A DNA stretch of 64,000 bases from Rhizobium ecuadorense (GTDB lineage Bacteria; Pseudomonadota; Alphaproteobacteria; Rhizobiales; Rhizobiaceae), in contig NZ_LFIO01001107.1 of NCBI RefSeq assembly GCF_001187535.1, positions 310,001 through 374,000 on the forward strand, given 5' to 3'. A program made the position numbers and the translations under genes. Positions 28,227 through 38,291 of the stretch are shown here, piece by piece (the first letter of the stretch is position 1; every line of letters starts with the position of its first letter). The notes below the pieces were generated by a model that ran no database searches, was not told the DNA's origin, and saw nothing but the letters and a program-made list of their open reading frames with translations.

Positions 28227-28405
28227 GACCCTGCCTCTTGCTGTCTCTGGCGGGTCTATAAAGAGTGCGGCCCGCCGGGGCAAGCATGCGCTGTGGGCAA
28301 AGGCTTATGTCCCCATGCATTTTCGCCAAAATTCCGATAGAGCAGAATGAACCGAATCATAACTTCCGGTTTCCCTTTGCCGGGTTCTTACACTAGAAGC
28401 GAATT

Positions 28406-30064
28406 ATGACCTCCGCCAACCGGACTGACGAAAAACTCGCAGAACTCAACCAGCCGAGCCTGTGGTCCGGCATCAACGCCTATCGGTCCGATCCGCTGAT
28501 CGTCGATCTGACGGCGGCCCTGCCGCGCGGCATCCGCGAAGACCTGGAAAACATGGGCCGCTACGTCACCTCGCCGGAGGCGCAGGAGTTGGCGCGCATG
28601 GCGAACCAGGGCACGCCGCAGCTGCGCACCCACGGTCCGCGCGGTGAGCGCCTCGATGTCGTCGAATTCCACCCCGCCTGGCATGCGCTGATGCGCCGCT
28701 CCATGTCGGTCGGCTTGCATTCCTCCGTTTGGGATCCGCAGGCCGATACCGATGCCAAGGATGAGGCCCACAAGGTTCGCGCCGCCCGCTTCTATCTGAC
28801 GGCGCAGCTGGAATCCGGCCATCTCTGCCCGCTGACGATGACCAGCGCCTCGGTTGCCGCGCTTTCAGCTTCGCCCGCGGTGCAGAAGGACTGGGCGCCA
28901 AAGATCCTCTCGCGCAAATATGATTCGTCCAACAAACCAGCCATGCAGAAATCCGCCGTCACCATCGGCATGGGCATGACGGAAAAGCAGGGCGGCACGG
29001 ATGTCAGGGCCAACCGGACCGCTGGCGAAAAGGTCAGCGAAGGCATTTACCGGCTGTCCGGCCACAAATGGTTCATGTCCGCGCCGATGAGCGATGCCTT
29101 CATCATGCTGGCGCAGACGAAGGAGGGCATGGGCTGCTTCCTGGTGCCGCGCCTGCTGGAGGATGGCTCCGCCAACGGCCTGCAGTTTCAGCGGCTGAAG
29201 GACAAGGTCGGCAACCGCTCCAATGCCTCCGCAGAAGTCGAATTTTCAGACACCTTCGGCTTCCTGCTCGGCGGCTCCGACGCCGGCATCCGCACTATCC
29301 TCGACATGGTGACGCTGACGCGGCTCGACTGCGCGCTGGCCTCGTCGGGTATGATGCGTGCCTCGCTGGCCGAGGCCGTGCACCACACCCGCGGCCGCAG
29401 CGTCTTCGGCAAGATGCTCGTAAACCAGCCGATCATGACGCGCGTGCTGGCCGACATGGCGCTTGATGTCGCTGCCGCCACCGCTCTCTCCTTCCGCCTT
29501 GCCGACGCCTTCGACAAGGCGCGCGGCAATGCCGAGCAGGCGGCCTATGCCCGCGTCATGACGCCGGTCGCCAAATACTGGTGCTGCAAGATCGCGCCGG
29601 CGCTGATCTATGAGGCGATGGAGTGCATCGGCGGTAACGGCTATATCGAAGAACGCCCGATCGCCCGCCATTACCGCGAAGCTCCGGTCAACGCCATTTG
29701 GGAAGGTTCCGGCAACGTCATGGCGCTCGACGTGCTGCGCGTGCTCAACCGCGGCAAGGATCTGTTCGAAACGGTTTTCGCGGGCCTTGCCCGCGATCTC
29801 GGCCCGGCCGGCAAGAAGACGATCGACGTGCTGCGCGCCGCAATTGCGCTGTGCGAACAGGATGAGGGGGCGGCACGCCTGCTCGTCGAGCAACTGGCGC
29901 TTGCCGCCGGCGCCGCAGAACTCTATCGGCTCGGGGCAGGGCGTATTGCCGATGCCTTCATCGAGACGCGCCTTGCCGGCGGCTGGCGCTCCACCTACGG
30001 CATGCTCGATTCCCGCTTCGACGCCAGCTACATCGTCGATCTGCTCTATCCGCCGGCGGCCTGA
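28406..30064 (+). CDS. aidB: AidB-like acyl-CoA dehydrogenase family protein
   Basis: A 552-residue flavoprotein-type acyl-CoA dehydrogenase. Features of the AidB branch are the longer N-terminal domain (to about 160), TIGMGMTEKQGGTDVRANRT in the FAD-contacting beta domain, GHKWFMSAPMSDAF, and the C-terminal helices with ECIGGNGYIEERPIARHYREAPVNAIWEGSGN. E. coli AidB binds DNA and protects against alkylation. Whether this one does is inference from family. It is divergent from pyrB. A near-consensus LexA site (GAAC-N7-TAAC, 28349-28363) lies upstream but has one mismatch. Confidence 0.88.
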   Translation: MTSANRTDEKLAELNQPSLWSGINAYRSDPLIVDLTAALPRGIREDLENMGRYVTSPEAQELARMANQGTPQLRTHGPRGERLDVVEFHPAWHALMRRSMSVGLHSSVWDPQADTDAKDEAHKVRAARFYLTAQLESGHLCPLTMTSASVAALSASPAVQKDWAPKILSRKYDSSNKPAMQKSAVTIGMGMTEKQGGTDVRANRTAGEKVSEGIYRLSGHKWFMSAPMSDAFIMLAQTKEGMGCFLVPRLLEDGSANGLQFQRLKDKVGNRSNASAEVEFSDTFGFLLGGSDAGIRTILDMVTLTRLDCALASSGMMRASLAEAVHHTRGRSVFGKMLVNQPIMTRVLADMALDVAAATALSFRLADAFDKARGNAEQAAYARVMTPVAKYWCCKIAPALIYEAMECIGGNGYIEERPIARHYREAPVNAIWEGSGNVMALDVLRVLNRGKDLFETVFAGLARDLGPAGKKTIDVLRAAIALCEQDEGAARLLVEQLALAAGAAELYRLGAGRIADAFIETRLAGGWRSTYGMLDSRFDASYIVDLLYPPAA

Positions 30065-30200
30065 CCGCAGGCGGGGGAATGATGGTTACTGCTCGCGCAA
30101 ATAGCCGCCCTCACACTAACCCGTCCTGCGGACCCTCGTAAAAACGAGGTGATGGGACGCACCCTGCGAGAGGCGAACGACGGACGGAGAGGTTGCCGCA

Positions 30201-30253
30201 ACCCTCTTCTCCCCAGCGGGGAGAAGGTGGCCCGCAGGGTCGGATGAGGGGGC
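30201..30253 (+). repeat. RIME-like intergenic element, copy 1
   Basis: CTTCTCCCC-AG-CGGGGAGAAG is a strong palindrome followed by GGTGGCCCGCAGGGTCGG and ATGAGGGGGCC. This is the core of the Rhizobium-specific intergenic mosaic element as I remember it. It forms a stable hairpin in RNA of either strand. Confidence 0.75.
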
Positions 30254-30390
30254 CACACGGCACATCCTTCACGTAAAACCTATTCCGCCACGCCGACGAT
30301 GACGCCGTTCCCTCGCGCCCTGAACGCCGTTGAGACAATGCCGGCTTGGTTGAAATCCGCCGGGCGTTGTTGAAAAAGACCGGCTTCGCC

Positions 30391-30441
30391 GGCCCCCTCA
30401 TCCGCCCTACGGGCACCTTCTCCCCGCTGGGGAGAAGAGGG
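30391..30441 (-). repeat. RIME-like intergenic element, copy 2 (inverted)
   Basis: The reverse complement of this stretch matches copy 1 at nearly all positions (CCTCTTCTCCCCAGCGGGG, then GAGAAGGTGCCCGTAGGGCGG). The copies face each other 137 bases apart, so the pair could fold into a large hairpin. Confidence 0.75.
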
Positions 30442-30627
30442 GATCGAGAGGTCGCGGCATGTCCCTTCGTCTGTTGGCGGGACGAAGGACAGAGACGAGT
30501 GGCTCAGGCAGGGTGGCAGCAGCCGGATGGGGCTGGTCTCGGCGATCTCCTTGGGCTGTGCGTCTTTTCAGACGCGAGAAAGACGCCGGATGGTCTCAAG
30601 ATCAATGACGATACCCTCGCCACAAAC

Positions 30628-30658
30628 AAAAATCCGGCCGCGTCGCCGCAGCCGGATT
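30628..30658 (-). terminator. Intrinsic terminator of rne
   Basis: On the minus strand AATCCGGC (30658-30651), a roughly 12-nt loop, GCCGGATT and a T-run. It lies 27 bases after the rne stop. Confidence 0.75.
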
Positions 30659-30684
30659 GATTATTTACGTCCAAAAATCAGCGT

Positions 30685-33555
30685 TCAAAAGAAGCCGCGG
30701 CGCTGCCACCAGCCGGCTTTCTTCGGCTTGCCGTCATCGCTTTCGCCACTTTCGCTGCGGGTGGATTTCACCGTCGGCTCGGAGGAGGTGATGTTGGATT
30801 CGCGGTTGGCGCGAACCGGCTTCGCTTCTTCCGGGGCCTCTTCCTGAGCGGGCGTTTCGAGATCGGCAGAGGCTTCGACCAACTCCGGTTCGGCCACGGC
30901 CGCAGGTGCCGTCTCTGCCACGGGCTCCTCGACCGGCGCTGCGGCGGCTTTGCGGCGGCCGCGGCCACGGGCGGGCTTCACATCCTCGGTGACGACGGCC
31001 GCAGCCTCGACAGCGGCGGCGGCCTGGTTTTCACCAGCCTGCTCGGCTACCGCTTCGACAGCTTCGGCTTCCCCGGGGGCGCCGTCGTTCGAAACGTCGT
31101 CGCCTTCGCCCTCATCACCGCCATTGTCTTCACCAGCTTCGCCGGCCGTCAGTTCGGAACCGTCCTCGGCGCGGTTGCGGCGACCGCCGCGCTTGCCACG
31201 ACGGCGACGCTTGCGGCGCTGCGATTCCTCGCTTTCAGCCAGCGTCTCGGACGTGCCTTCGGCGGTTGCATCACCTTCGCCACCCTCGTCGTCGCCGTCT
31301 TCATCCTCGTCGCCGGCTTCGCCAGCCGCCGATGCCGGCTGCTCGGCATTGCCGTTGCGGCCGCGCCGACGCCGACGGCGCTTGCGCTTGCGGTTGCCGT
31401 CACCTTCGCCTTCCGAGCGAGCCGCAACGGGTCGCTCGGCAGCGGCCGGCTTTTCCTCGAGTTCCTCGTCTTCGTCCTCATCCATTTCGATGACGATGTC
31501 GTCGTCGTCATCCTCGGGAATGGCTGCGAAGTTGAAGAGTGTCTCGATCTTGACCGGATTTTCCACGGCCTCGCCGCGATCGATGGCGAAATGCTGCGCG
31601 CCGACCGAACCATCCGCATCGATGACGATAGCGACGCCGAAACGGTTTTCGTAGTCGATGATCGTCTGGCGCTTGTGGTTGAGCAGGTAGAGAGCAATGT
31701 CAGGCGTGGTGCGCACGCTGATGTTGTGCGTGGTATTCTTGAGCAGATATTCCTCGATACCGCGCAGGACATGCAGCGCGACGGAGGACTGCGAACGCAC
31801 ATGGCCGCTGCCGCCGCAATGCGAGCAGACCTGCGTGGTCGATTCGAGAACCGAGGCGCGGATGCGCTGGCGCGACATTTCCAGCAGGCCGAAATGCGAG
31901 ATCCGGCCGACCTGGATGCGGGCGCGGTCGTTCTTCAGGCATTCCTTCAGCTTCTTCTCGACGGCGCGGTTGTTGCGCTTCTCTTCCATGTCGATGAAGT
32001 CGATGACGATCAGGCCGGCAAGGTCGCGCAGGCGAAGCTGGCGGGCGATTTCCTCAGCCGCTTCGAGGTTGGTCTGCAGCGCCGTGTCCTCGATCGAGTG
32101 TTCGCGCGTCGAGCGGCCGGAGTTGACGTCGATCGAAACCAGCGCTTCCGTCTGGTTCATGATCAGGTAGCCGCCGGAACGCAGCGTCACCTGCGGCTGC
32201 AGCATGCGGTCGAGCTGGGCTTCGATGCCGGAGCGCGAGAAGATCGGGTGAATGTCGCGATAGGGCTGAACCACCTTGGCATGGCTCGGCATCAGCATCT
32301 TCATGAAGTCTTTCGCTTCACGATAGCCATCCTCGCCGGCAACGATGATCTCGCCGATATCCTTGTTGTAGAGGTCACGGATCGAGCGCTTGATCAGCGA
32401 ACCTTCCTCATAAACGAGGCAGGGAGCGGTGGACGCCAGCGTCAGCGTGCGCACGTTCTCCCACAGGCGCATCAGATATTCGAAGTCGCGCTTGACCTCG
32501 ACCTTGGTGCGGTTGGCGCCGGCGGTGCGCAGGATGACGCCCATGCCCTGCGGCACCTCGAGCATGCGCGCGATTTCCTTCAGGCGCTTGCGGTCGGCAG
32601 GGTTGGTGATCTTGCGGGAAATCCCGCCGCCGCGCGCCGTGTTCGGCATCAGCACGGAATAGCGGCCGGCAAGCGACAGATAGGTCGTAAGCGCTGCACC
32701 CTTGTTGCCGCGCTCTTCCTTGGCGACCTGCACGAGCAGGATCTGGCGGCGCTTGATGACTTCCTGGATGCGGTACTGCTTGCGCGGCTTGCGCTGCACG
32801 CGATCCGGCACTTCTTCCATCGCGTCTTCGGCGCCGACGGATTCGATGACTTCCTCTTCGCCGTGATCGTCATCGTCGTCGTCATCATCGTGGCGACGCT
32901 TGCTGGTGTCGACGTCTTCGGAGATCGAGTCTGTTTCCACCATGGCGGCCATCGCGCCGCCGCTCGAACCGTCATCCTCGTTGTCGACGCTCGAAGCGCC
33001 TTCGGCTTCGACATCAGTGGGAACGGCGTCCTCGGTCGCGGTCGTCTCGGCAGCCTTCTTGCGGCTGCGGCGCGGTCTGGCCTTCTTGGCCGGCGCTTCC
33101 TCAGCGGCCTCGGGCGATGCAACTGCCTCTGCTGCTGCCGGCTCTTCCGTTACATCTGCAGTTTCCGGTGCCTCTGCCGGCACGATGCCGACATCCGGCT
33201 GTTCCTGCTTGGAAAGATCGACCATCGGCGCGGTTTCGACATGCTCGACGTCTTCGTCACGGCGATGCTCCTCGGCTTCGGCCCGAAGCAGCGCCTGACG
33301 GTCGGCAAGCGGTATCTGATAGTAGTCGGGATGGATTTCGGCGAAGGCCAGGAAGCCGTGCCGGTTGCCGCCGTAATCGACGAAGGCGGCCTGCAGCGAG
33401 GGCTCGACCCTCGTTACCTTTGCCAGATAGATGTTGCCGCGGATCTGCTTCTTGTGCTGGGACTCGAAGTCAAATTCTTCTATGCGGTTCCCGCGAACGA
33501 CAACGACGCGCGTCTCTTCCTCGTGAGACGCATCGATAAGCATTTTGTCTGCCAT
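30685..33555 (-). CDS. rne: Ribonuclease E/G family endoribonuclease (degradosome scaffold)
   Basis: A 956-residue RNase E. The S1 domain starts at about residue 38 (IRGNIYLAKVTRVEPSLQAA) and is split by a roughly 190-residue acidic, Ala/Glu-rich insert (about 90-275, with a run of Asp near 225-240). This insert is known in alphaproteobacterial RNase E. The catalytic domain follows, with the DNase I-like IVIDFIDMEEKRNNR and the zinc-link CSHCGGSGH. The C-terminal third is low-complexity, alternating acidic and Arg-rich blocks (RKRKRRRRRRG, RRKRRRRGKRGG), which would bind RNA and degradosome partners. It starts at 33555. Confidence 0.95.
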   Translation of the reverse strand: MADKMLIDASHEEETRVVVVRGNRIEEFDFESQHKKQIRGNIYLAKVTRVEPSLQAAFVDYGGNRHGFLAFAEIHPDYYQIPLADRQALLRAEAEEHRRDEDVEHVETAPMVDLSKQEQPDVGIVPAEAPETADVTEEPAAAEAVASPEAAEEAPAKKARPRRSRKKAAETTATEDAVPTDVEAEGASSVDNEDDGSSGGAMAAMVETDSISEDVDTSKRRHDDDDDDDDHGEEEVIESVGAEDAMEEVPDRVQRKPRKQYRIQEVIKRRQILLVQVAKEERGNKGAALTTYLSLAGRYSVLMPNTARGGGISRKITNPADRKRLKEIARMLEVPQGMGVILRTAGANRTKVEVKRDFEYLMRLWENVRTLTLASTAPCLVYEEGSLIKRSIRDLYNKDIGEIIVAGEDGYREAKDFMKMLMPSHAKVVQPYRDIHPIFSRSGIEAQLDRMLQPQVTLRSGGYLIMNQTEALVSIDVNSGRSTREHSIEDTALQTNLEAAEEIARQLRLRDLAGLIVIDFIDMEEKRNNRAVEKKLKECLKNDRARIQVGRISHFGLLEMSRQRIRASVLESTTQVCSHCGGSGHVRSQSSVALHVLRGIEEYLLKNTTHNISVRTTPDIALYLLNHKRQTIIDYENRFGVAIVIDADGSVGAQHFAIDRGEAVENPVKIETLFNFAAIPEDDDDDIVIEMDEDEDEELEEKPAAAERPVAARSEGEGDGNRKRKRRRRRRGRNGNAEQPASAAGEAGDEDEDGDDEGGEGDATAEGTSETLAESEESQRRKRRRRGKRGGRRNRAEDGSELTAGEAGEDNGGDEGEGDDVSNDGAPGEAEAVEAVAEQAGENQAAAAVEAAAVVTEDVKPARGRGRRKAAAAPVEEPVAETAPAAVAEPELVEASADLETPAQEEAPEEAKPVRANRESNITSSEPTVKSTRSESGESDDGKPKKAGWWQRRGFF

Positions 33556-34179
33556 GTAAGCTGTGCTCCTCGGCGTGGCCGCGAGAGCGCATTCCCGACT
33601 GCTGTTGAAACAGAAGGAATGCGGTCCACTGTAGCCGCGCCGAATAATGAAAGTCGCGCCTGATGCGAGGGGGAGGGCAGCAGCCAGACCGCAGCCGGAA
33701 CCATTTCGGTCCGGGGCCTGTACACTTCAGATAAAACCTGCTGCGAAACCATCAACAACCAAGCGTGATCGACAAATACGAAGACCCGTTCGGGTCCGAT
33801 GAATTTGCTCCCTGAGAGCGTGGTGGCTGATCCACCAATGAATTCCGACAATGAGCCGGAAAATCAGGATCCAGTTCTAGGGATGAAGCGCATGAGACGG
33901 CGGACGATGACCGGTGTGGCGCCAGGTCCTGATCTGGCTGGCAGCCTTTGCGGCGACTCTATCCCGTCAACACTTTACCCTAAAATTCGTTGTATGTTTT
34001 CTGTGTCACAATAGCAAGGGAAAAGCCAAATGTGCCATAATATTGATGGATTTCGTAACGCATAGAAGCTGGGGATAAAGTGATCGCGATTCGGCCGGCC
34101 GCAAAGGGTGTTTCGTCCAAGCGACGTTCGACGCGGCCGCGTCGGCTCCATCGCAATACAGATAGGGTGTGGCGGGTTA
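33556..34179. other. Divergent intergenic region rne / amidase
   Basis: It holds the long 5' leaders of both genes. A hairpin GACCCG-TT-CGGGTC (33783-33796) is clear. An AT-rich stretch (33975-34060) probably carries the amidase promoter. A 71-codon plus-strand frame at 33799-34014 has no ribosome site or family likeness and is not called. Long rne leaders are often used for autoregulation by RNase E; whether this one is cannot be seen. Confidence 0.5.
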
Positions 34180-35451
34180 TTGTTTAAGAGGGCTCGGATC
34201 GCGGCGAATTTCGCAGTGCGGCGATCGACATTCGCAAGAGCGGTTCTGACCGCGTTTCTGGCCGTCAGTCTGCTGCCTGCCGTTGCTGGTTCCGTCGAGG
34301 CTGGGGATCCGCTGCTTGCCTATGGCGCGCGCATCGTCGGCGACGATGCAAGGACCCGCATCGTCATCGATTTCGATCACGAACCGCGCTTCTCCATCCA
34401 CTATATCGCCAATCCGGAACGCATCGTCATCGACCTGCCGGCGACCGCCTTCGGTTTTCCGGCCAAGGATCTCGCTGCCCGCGGCCTGTTCAAGGATATC
34501 CGCTACGGCAAGATGGACGAGGAGAGTGCCCGCATCGTCCTGACGACGGCAGGGCCGGTGAAGTTGGCGCTCGCCAAGGTGCAGGCCGACGAGGCCGGCA
34601 AGGGGCATCGCCTCGTGCTCGATGCCGAGATGATCGACAAGCAGGCCTTTGCCGAACTGGTGAAAACGCAATCCTGGAACGATGGGGCCTGGAACGATGG
34701 GAGCGAGGTGGCCCAGACGACGAGCGCCATTCCGGCGCCTCAGAAAGCCGCCCCCGGCGATTTCGTCATCGCCGTCGACGCCGGCCATGGCGGCATCGAT
34801 ACCGGCGCGATTGGCGTCGACACCAAGACCGAGGAAAAGCAGGTGACGCTTGCCTTCGCCAAGGCCCTGACCGAGCGGCTGAACAAGGAGCCGGGCATCA
34901 AGGCTTTCCTGACGCGCGAAGACGACGAGTTCCTGTCGCTGTCGCAGCGCGTGCTGATCGCCCGCCAGAACCACGCCGGGCTGTTCATTTCTCTGCATGC
35001 CGACACGCTGAAGCAGAAGGATATCCGCGGCGCCACCGTCTACACCATCTCCGACAAGGCGTCCGACAAGCTCGCCGCCGACCTTGCCGAACGCGAAAAT
35101 CTCTCCGACCAGATCGCGGGCAAGGAGACGGTTGCCGAGCCGCCCGAGGTCGCCGATATCCTGCTCGATCTGACCCGGCGCGAGACTCAGGCCTTCTCGA
35201 TTTCGCTGGCCGAAAGCGTGCTGAATTCTTTCAGGGATCAGGTCGGTACCATCAACAATCCGCACCGCCATGCCGGTTTCCGCGTGCTGCAGGCGCCCGA
35301 CGTGCCGTCGATCCTTCTCGAGCTCGGCTTCCTCTCGAATGCCGAGGACGAGAAACTGCTGCTCGACGAGACCTGGCGCGGCAAGATCGTCGGTCTTTTG
35401 ACCGACGCAGTGAAGCGCTACCGCGCCGCTGTCATGGCCAATGGCGGCTGA
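34180..35451 (+). CDS. amiC: N-acetylmuramoyl-L-alanine amidase (AmiC type)
   Basis: A secreted cell-wall amidase that cuts the peptide from MurNAc in septal peptidoglycan. A signal-like hydrophobic segment (RAVLTAFLAVSLLPAVAG) ends near VEAG. An AMIN domain (about 50-150, RIVIDFDHEPRFSIHYIANPE) is followed by the zinc amidase domain with VIAVDAGHGGIDTGAIG (H203), ISLHAD and LLELGFLSN. The start is uncertain: a TTG at 34180 or a GTG at 34108 in the same frame. No ATG precedes the signal peptide. The gene is followed by a hairpin at 35461. Confidence 0.9.
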   Translation: MFKRARIAANFAVRRSTFARAVLTAFLAVSLLPAVAGSVEAGDPLLAYGARIVGDDARTRIVIDFDHEPRFSIHYIANPERIVIDLPATAFGFPAKDLAARGLFKDIRYGKMDEESARIVLTTAGPVKLALAKVQADEAGKGHRLVLDAEMIDKQAFAELVKTQSWNDGAWNDGSEVAQTTSAIPAPQKAAPGDFVIAVDAGHGGIDTGAIGVDTKTEEKQVTLAFAKALTERLNKEPGIKAFLTREDDEFLSLSQRVLIARQNHAGLFISLHADTLKQKDIRGATVYTISDKASDKLAADLAERENLSDQIAGKETVAEPPEVADILLDLTRRETQAFSISLAESVLNSFRDQVGTINNPHRHAGFRVLQAPDVPSILLELGFLSNAEDEKLLLDETWRGKIVGLLTDAVKRYRAAVMANGG

Positions 35452-35814
35452 TGTCTGCCGCCCCATGAAACCATGGGGTAACGGGTCGGCGGAATCCATG
35501 AAAACAAAGACTTAATGCGCGTTGCATGACTCAAATTCTGAGCAGGATGGCTCGGATGGGCGGCTGCGACGGGCGTTGCTTGGATGTGACAGTCCTGATC
35601 AAACGCGCCCGGAGCGATGAATGCGGCGGGCAGAGCCCTATTTTCCTCACAATCGCGCCGTTACTCCGGCTTATGTTTCGTAAGCCTGTGGCGCGGAATC
35701 GGCTTGTGGCGGTAGCGCTCATGGAGTAAGCCGCGCAACGTGCAAATTGCCTTGATCCGTGCAATCGTTGCGTTCTGCGCCGATTGAAGATCGAAGAGAC
35801 CGGTAGCTGAAAAT
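35452..35814. other. Gap between amidase gene and mrcA
   Basis: It starts with a hairpin CCCCATG-AAAC-CATGGGG (35461-35478) and otherwise should hold the mrcA promoter, which I could not place. Two frames of 67 and 77 codons on opposite strands (35526-35729, 35531-35764) look non-coding. Confidence 0.5.
35461..35478 (+). terminator. Hairpin after the amidase gene
   Basis: CCCCATG (35461-35467) pairs with CATGGGG (35472-35478) over an AAAC loop, 9 bases after the stop. No U-tract. Confidence 0.45.
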
Positions 35815-38274
35815 ATGGTTAGACTTTTTGGATATTTCTTCGGAATGGCCTGCGTCCTGTTTCTGGTCGCGGCGGCGGGTGTTGCCATCTATCTCGCCAA
35901 CGTCGCGAAGGATCTCCCGGACTATGCCGTTCTGAACAGCTATGCGCCGCCGGTGACCACCCGTGTCCACGCCGGCAACGGCGCGCTGATGGCCGAATAC
36001 GCCAAGGAAAAGCGTCTCTTCCTGCCGATCCAGGCCATCCCCGACCGCGTCAAGGCAGCTTTCCTGTCGGCCGAAGACAAGAATTTCTACAATCATCCGG
36101 GCGTCGATCTCACTGGTCTCGGCCGCGCCATCCTCGTCAACCTGCAGAATTTCGGTTCCGGCCGCCGCCCCGTCGGCGCTTCCACGATCACCCAGCAGGT
36201 GGCCAAGAACTTCCTTCTGAGCTCTGACCAGACGATCGACCGCAAGATCAAGGAAGCGATCCTGTCCTTCCGCATCGAGCAGGCCTACAGCAAGGACAAG
36301 ATCCTTGAGCTCTACCTGAACGAGATCTTCTTCGGCATGAATTCCTACGGCATCGCCGGCGCCGCGCTGACCTATTTCAACAAATCCGTCACCGAACTGA
36401 CCGTCGCCGAAGCCGCCTATCTGGCATCCTTGCCGAAAGGCCCGGCCAATTATCATCCTTTCCGCCATCCGGAAGCTGCGCTCGAGCGCCGCAACTGGGT
36501 GATCGACCGCATGGTCGAGAATGGCTATGTGAGCCAGAGCGACGGCGTGGAAGCCAAGAAGCAGCCACTCGGCGTCACCGCCCGCACGACCGGCCCCTCG
36601 CTTTTTGCTTCGGACTATTTCGCCGAAGCCGTGCGCCGCCAGCTGATCGACCAATATGGCGAGAAGGTCCTCTATGAGGGTGGCCTTTCAGTGCGCACTT
36701 CGCTCGATCCGCAGATGCAGCTCGCTGCCCGCAAGGCGCTGCAGGACGGTCTGGTGACCTATGACGAGCGTCGCGGTTTCCACGGCCCGGTCAAGCAGAT
36801 CGATGCCAGCGGTGACTGGGGCAAGGCGCTTGCCGATATTCCGGCACTTGCCGACGTGCCGGAATGGCGGCTTGCCGTCGTGCTCGCCGTCTCCGACAGC
36901 AATGTCGATATCGGCCTGCAGCCGGCCAAGGATGGAAGCGGCAAGGTTTCGCCGGACCGTCAACGCGGCACGATCGACGCCAAGAATATGCAGTGGGCCT
37001 TCCGTTCGGCCGACGCCGCCCGCAAGAGCACGAAATCGCCGGTCGGCGCCGTAGCCCCCGGTGACGTCATCTATGTCGCAAAGCTCGGCGACGACGCCTC
37101 GACCTCCTATCGGCTGCAGCAGCCGCCGAAGGTGCAGGGCGGCCTGGTCGCCATGGATCCGAAGACCGGCCGCGTGCTCGCCATGGTCGGCGGCTTCTCC
37201 TATTCGCAGTCCGAATTCAACCGCGCCACCCAGGCGATGCGCCAGCCGGGCTCCTCGTTCAAGCCCTTCGTCTACGCCGCGGCAATGGACAATGGCTATA
37301 CGCCGGCCTCCGTCATCATGGATGCGCCGATCGAGATCGTCTCCGGCGGCCAGGTCTGGAAGCCGGAAAATTACGGCGGCGAAGTCGGCGGTCCGTCGAC
37401 GCTGCGCTCGGGCATCGAGCATTCGCGCAACCTGATGACGGTGCGCCTGGCCAACGATCTCGGCATGAACATCGTTGCCGAATATGCCGAGCGCTTCGGC
37501 ATCTACGATCACATGCTGCCGGTTCTCTCCATGTCGCTCGGCGCCGGCGACACCACGGTGCTGCGTATGGTCTCGGCCTATTCGGTCATCGCCAACGGCG
37601 GCAAGCAGATCAAGCCGACATTGATCGACCGGATCCAGGACCGCTACGGCAAGACGATCTTCAAGCATGAGGAGCGTCTCTGTGAGGGCTGCAATGCCGG
37701 CGACTGGCAGAACCAGGAAGAGCCGAATGTCGTCGACAACCGCGAAACCGTTCTCGACCCGATGACCGCCTACCAGATCACCTCGATGATGCAGGGCGTC
37801 ATCCAGCGCGGCACTGCCGCCGGCAAGATCGATCTCGGCGGCCGCGACGTCGCCGGCAAGACCGGCACCACCAACGATGAGAAGGACGCCTGGTTCGTCG
37901 GCTTCACGCCGGATCTGGTCGCCGGCCTTTATATGGGCTTCGATACGCCGGCCCCGCTCGGCCGCGGCGGCACCGGCGGCGGTCTCTCCGCGCCGATCTT
38001 CAACGAATTCATGCAGGCTGCCGTCAAGGATGCGCCGGAATCGAAATTCGTCATTCCGCCGGGCATGAACCTGATTTCGATCGACCGCAAGACCGGCATG
38101 GCCGCCGTCGACGGTGATCCGAACACCATCATCGAGGCCTTCAAACCCGGCACCGGCCCAGCCGACAGCTTCAACGTCATCGGCATGGACAGCACCATGG
38201 CGCCGGAAGAGATCCTGAAGACCTCACCGCAGGCAAACCAGGCCGTCCAGACCGGCACGCCCGGCTTGTTCTGA
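35815..38274 (+). CDS. mrcA: Penicillin-binding protein 1A (bifunctional transglycosylase/transpeptidase)
   Basis: An 819-residue class A PBP anchored by one N-terminal helix (about 4-27). The GT51 glycosyltransferase domain (about 60-235) has the catalytic motif AEDKNFYNHPG and GASTITQQVAKN. The transpeptidase domain carries SSFKPF (about 480-485, nucleophile Ser), SRNLM as the SxN box and AGKTGTTND as the KTG box. An OB-like insert lies between them (about 325-440). It polymerises and cross-links peptidoglycan. It is followed by a strong hairpin and then prfB, as in other rhizobia. Confidence 0.96.
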   Translation: MVRLFGYFFGMACVLFLVAAAGVAIYLANVAKDLPDYAVLNSYAPPVTTRVHAGNGALMAEYAKEKRLFLPIQAIPDRVKAAFLSAEDKNFYNHPGVDLTGLGRAILVNLQNFGSGRRPVGASTITQQVAKNFLLSSDQTIDRKIKEAILSFRIEQAYSKDKILELYLNEIFFGMNSYGIAGAALTYFNKSVTELTVAEAAYLASLPKGPANYHPFRHPEAALERRNWVIDRMVENGYVSQSDGVEAKKQPLGVTARTTGPSLFASDYFAEAVRRQLIDQYGEKVLYEGGLSVRTSLDPQMQLAARKALQDGLVTYDERRGFHGPVKQIDASGDWGKALADIPALADVPEWRLAVVLAVSDSNVDIGLQPAKDGSGKVSPDRQRGTIDAKNMQWAFRSADAARKSTKSPVGAVAPGDVIYVAKLGDDASTSYRLQQPPKVQGGLVAMDPKTGRVLAMVGGFSYSQSEFNRATQAMRQPGSSFKPFVYAAAMDNGYTPASVIMDAPIEIVSGGQVWKPENYGGEVGGPSTLRSGIEHSRNLMTVRLANDLGMNIVAEYAERFGIYDHMLPVLSMSLGAGDTTVLRMVSAYSVIANGGKQIKPTLIDRIQDRYGKTIFKHEERLCEGCNAGDWQNQEEPNVVDNRETVLDPMTAYQITSMMQGVIQRGTAAGKIDLGGRDVAGKTGTTNDEKDAWFVGFTPDLVAGLYMGFDTPAPLGRGGTGGGLSAPIFNEFMQAAVKDAPESKFVIPPGMNLISIDRKTGMAAVDGDPNTIIEAFKPGTGPADSFNVIGMDSTMAPEEILKTSPQANQAVQTGTPGLF

Positions 38275-38291
38275 CCATCGCCGAATTTTGA

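Larger units (their letters stand above)
30065..30684. other. Gene-free stretch between convergent aidB-like gene and rne
   Basis: It holds two inverted RIME-like repeats (30201-30253 and 30391-30441), GC-rich DNA between and around them, and the rne terminator (30628-30658). Short frames here overlap the repeats and are not credible genes. Confidence 0.7.

Noticed and set aside
33799-34014. 71-codon frame between rne and the amidase gene
   Set aside because: No ribosome site, no hydrophobic or domain pattern, and irregular composition.
35526-35764. Two overlapping frames of 67 and 77 codons on opposite strands
   Set aside because: They look like chance frames in a promoter region; neither has a good start site.
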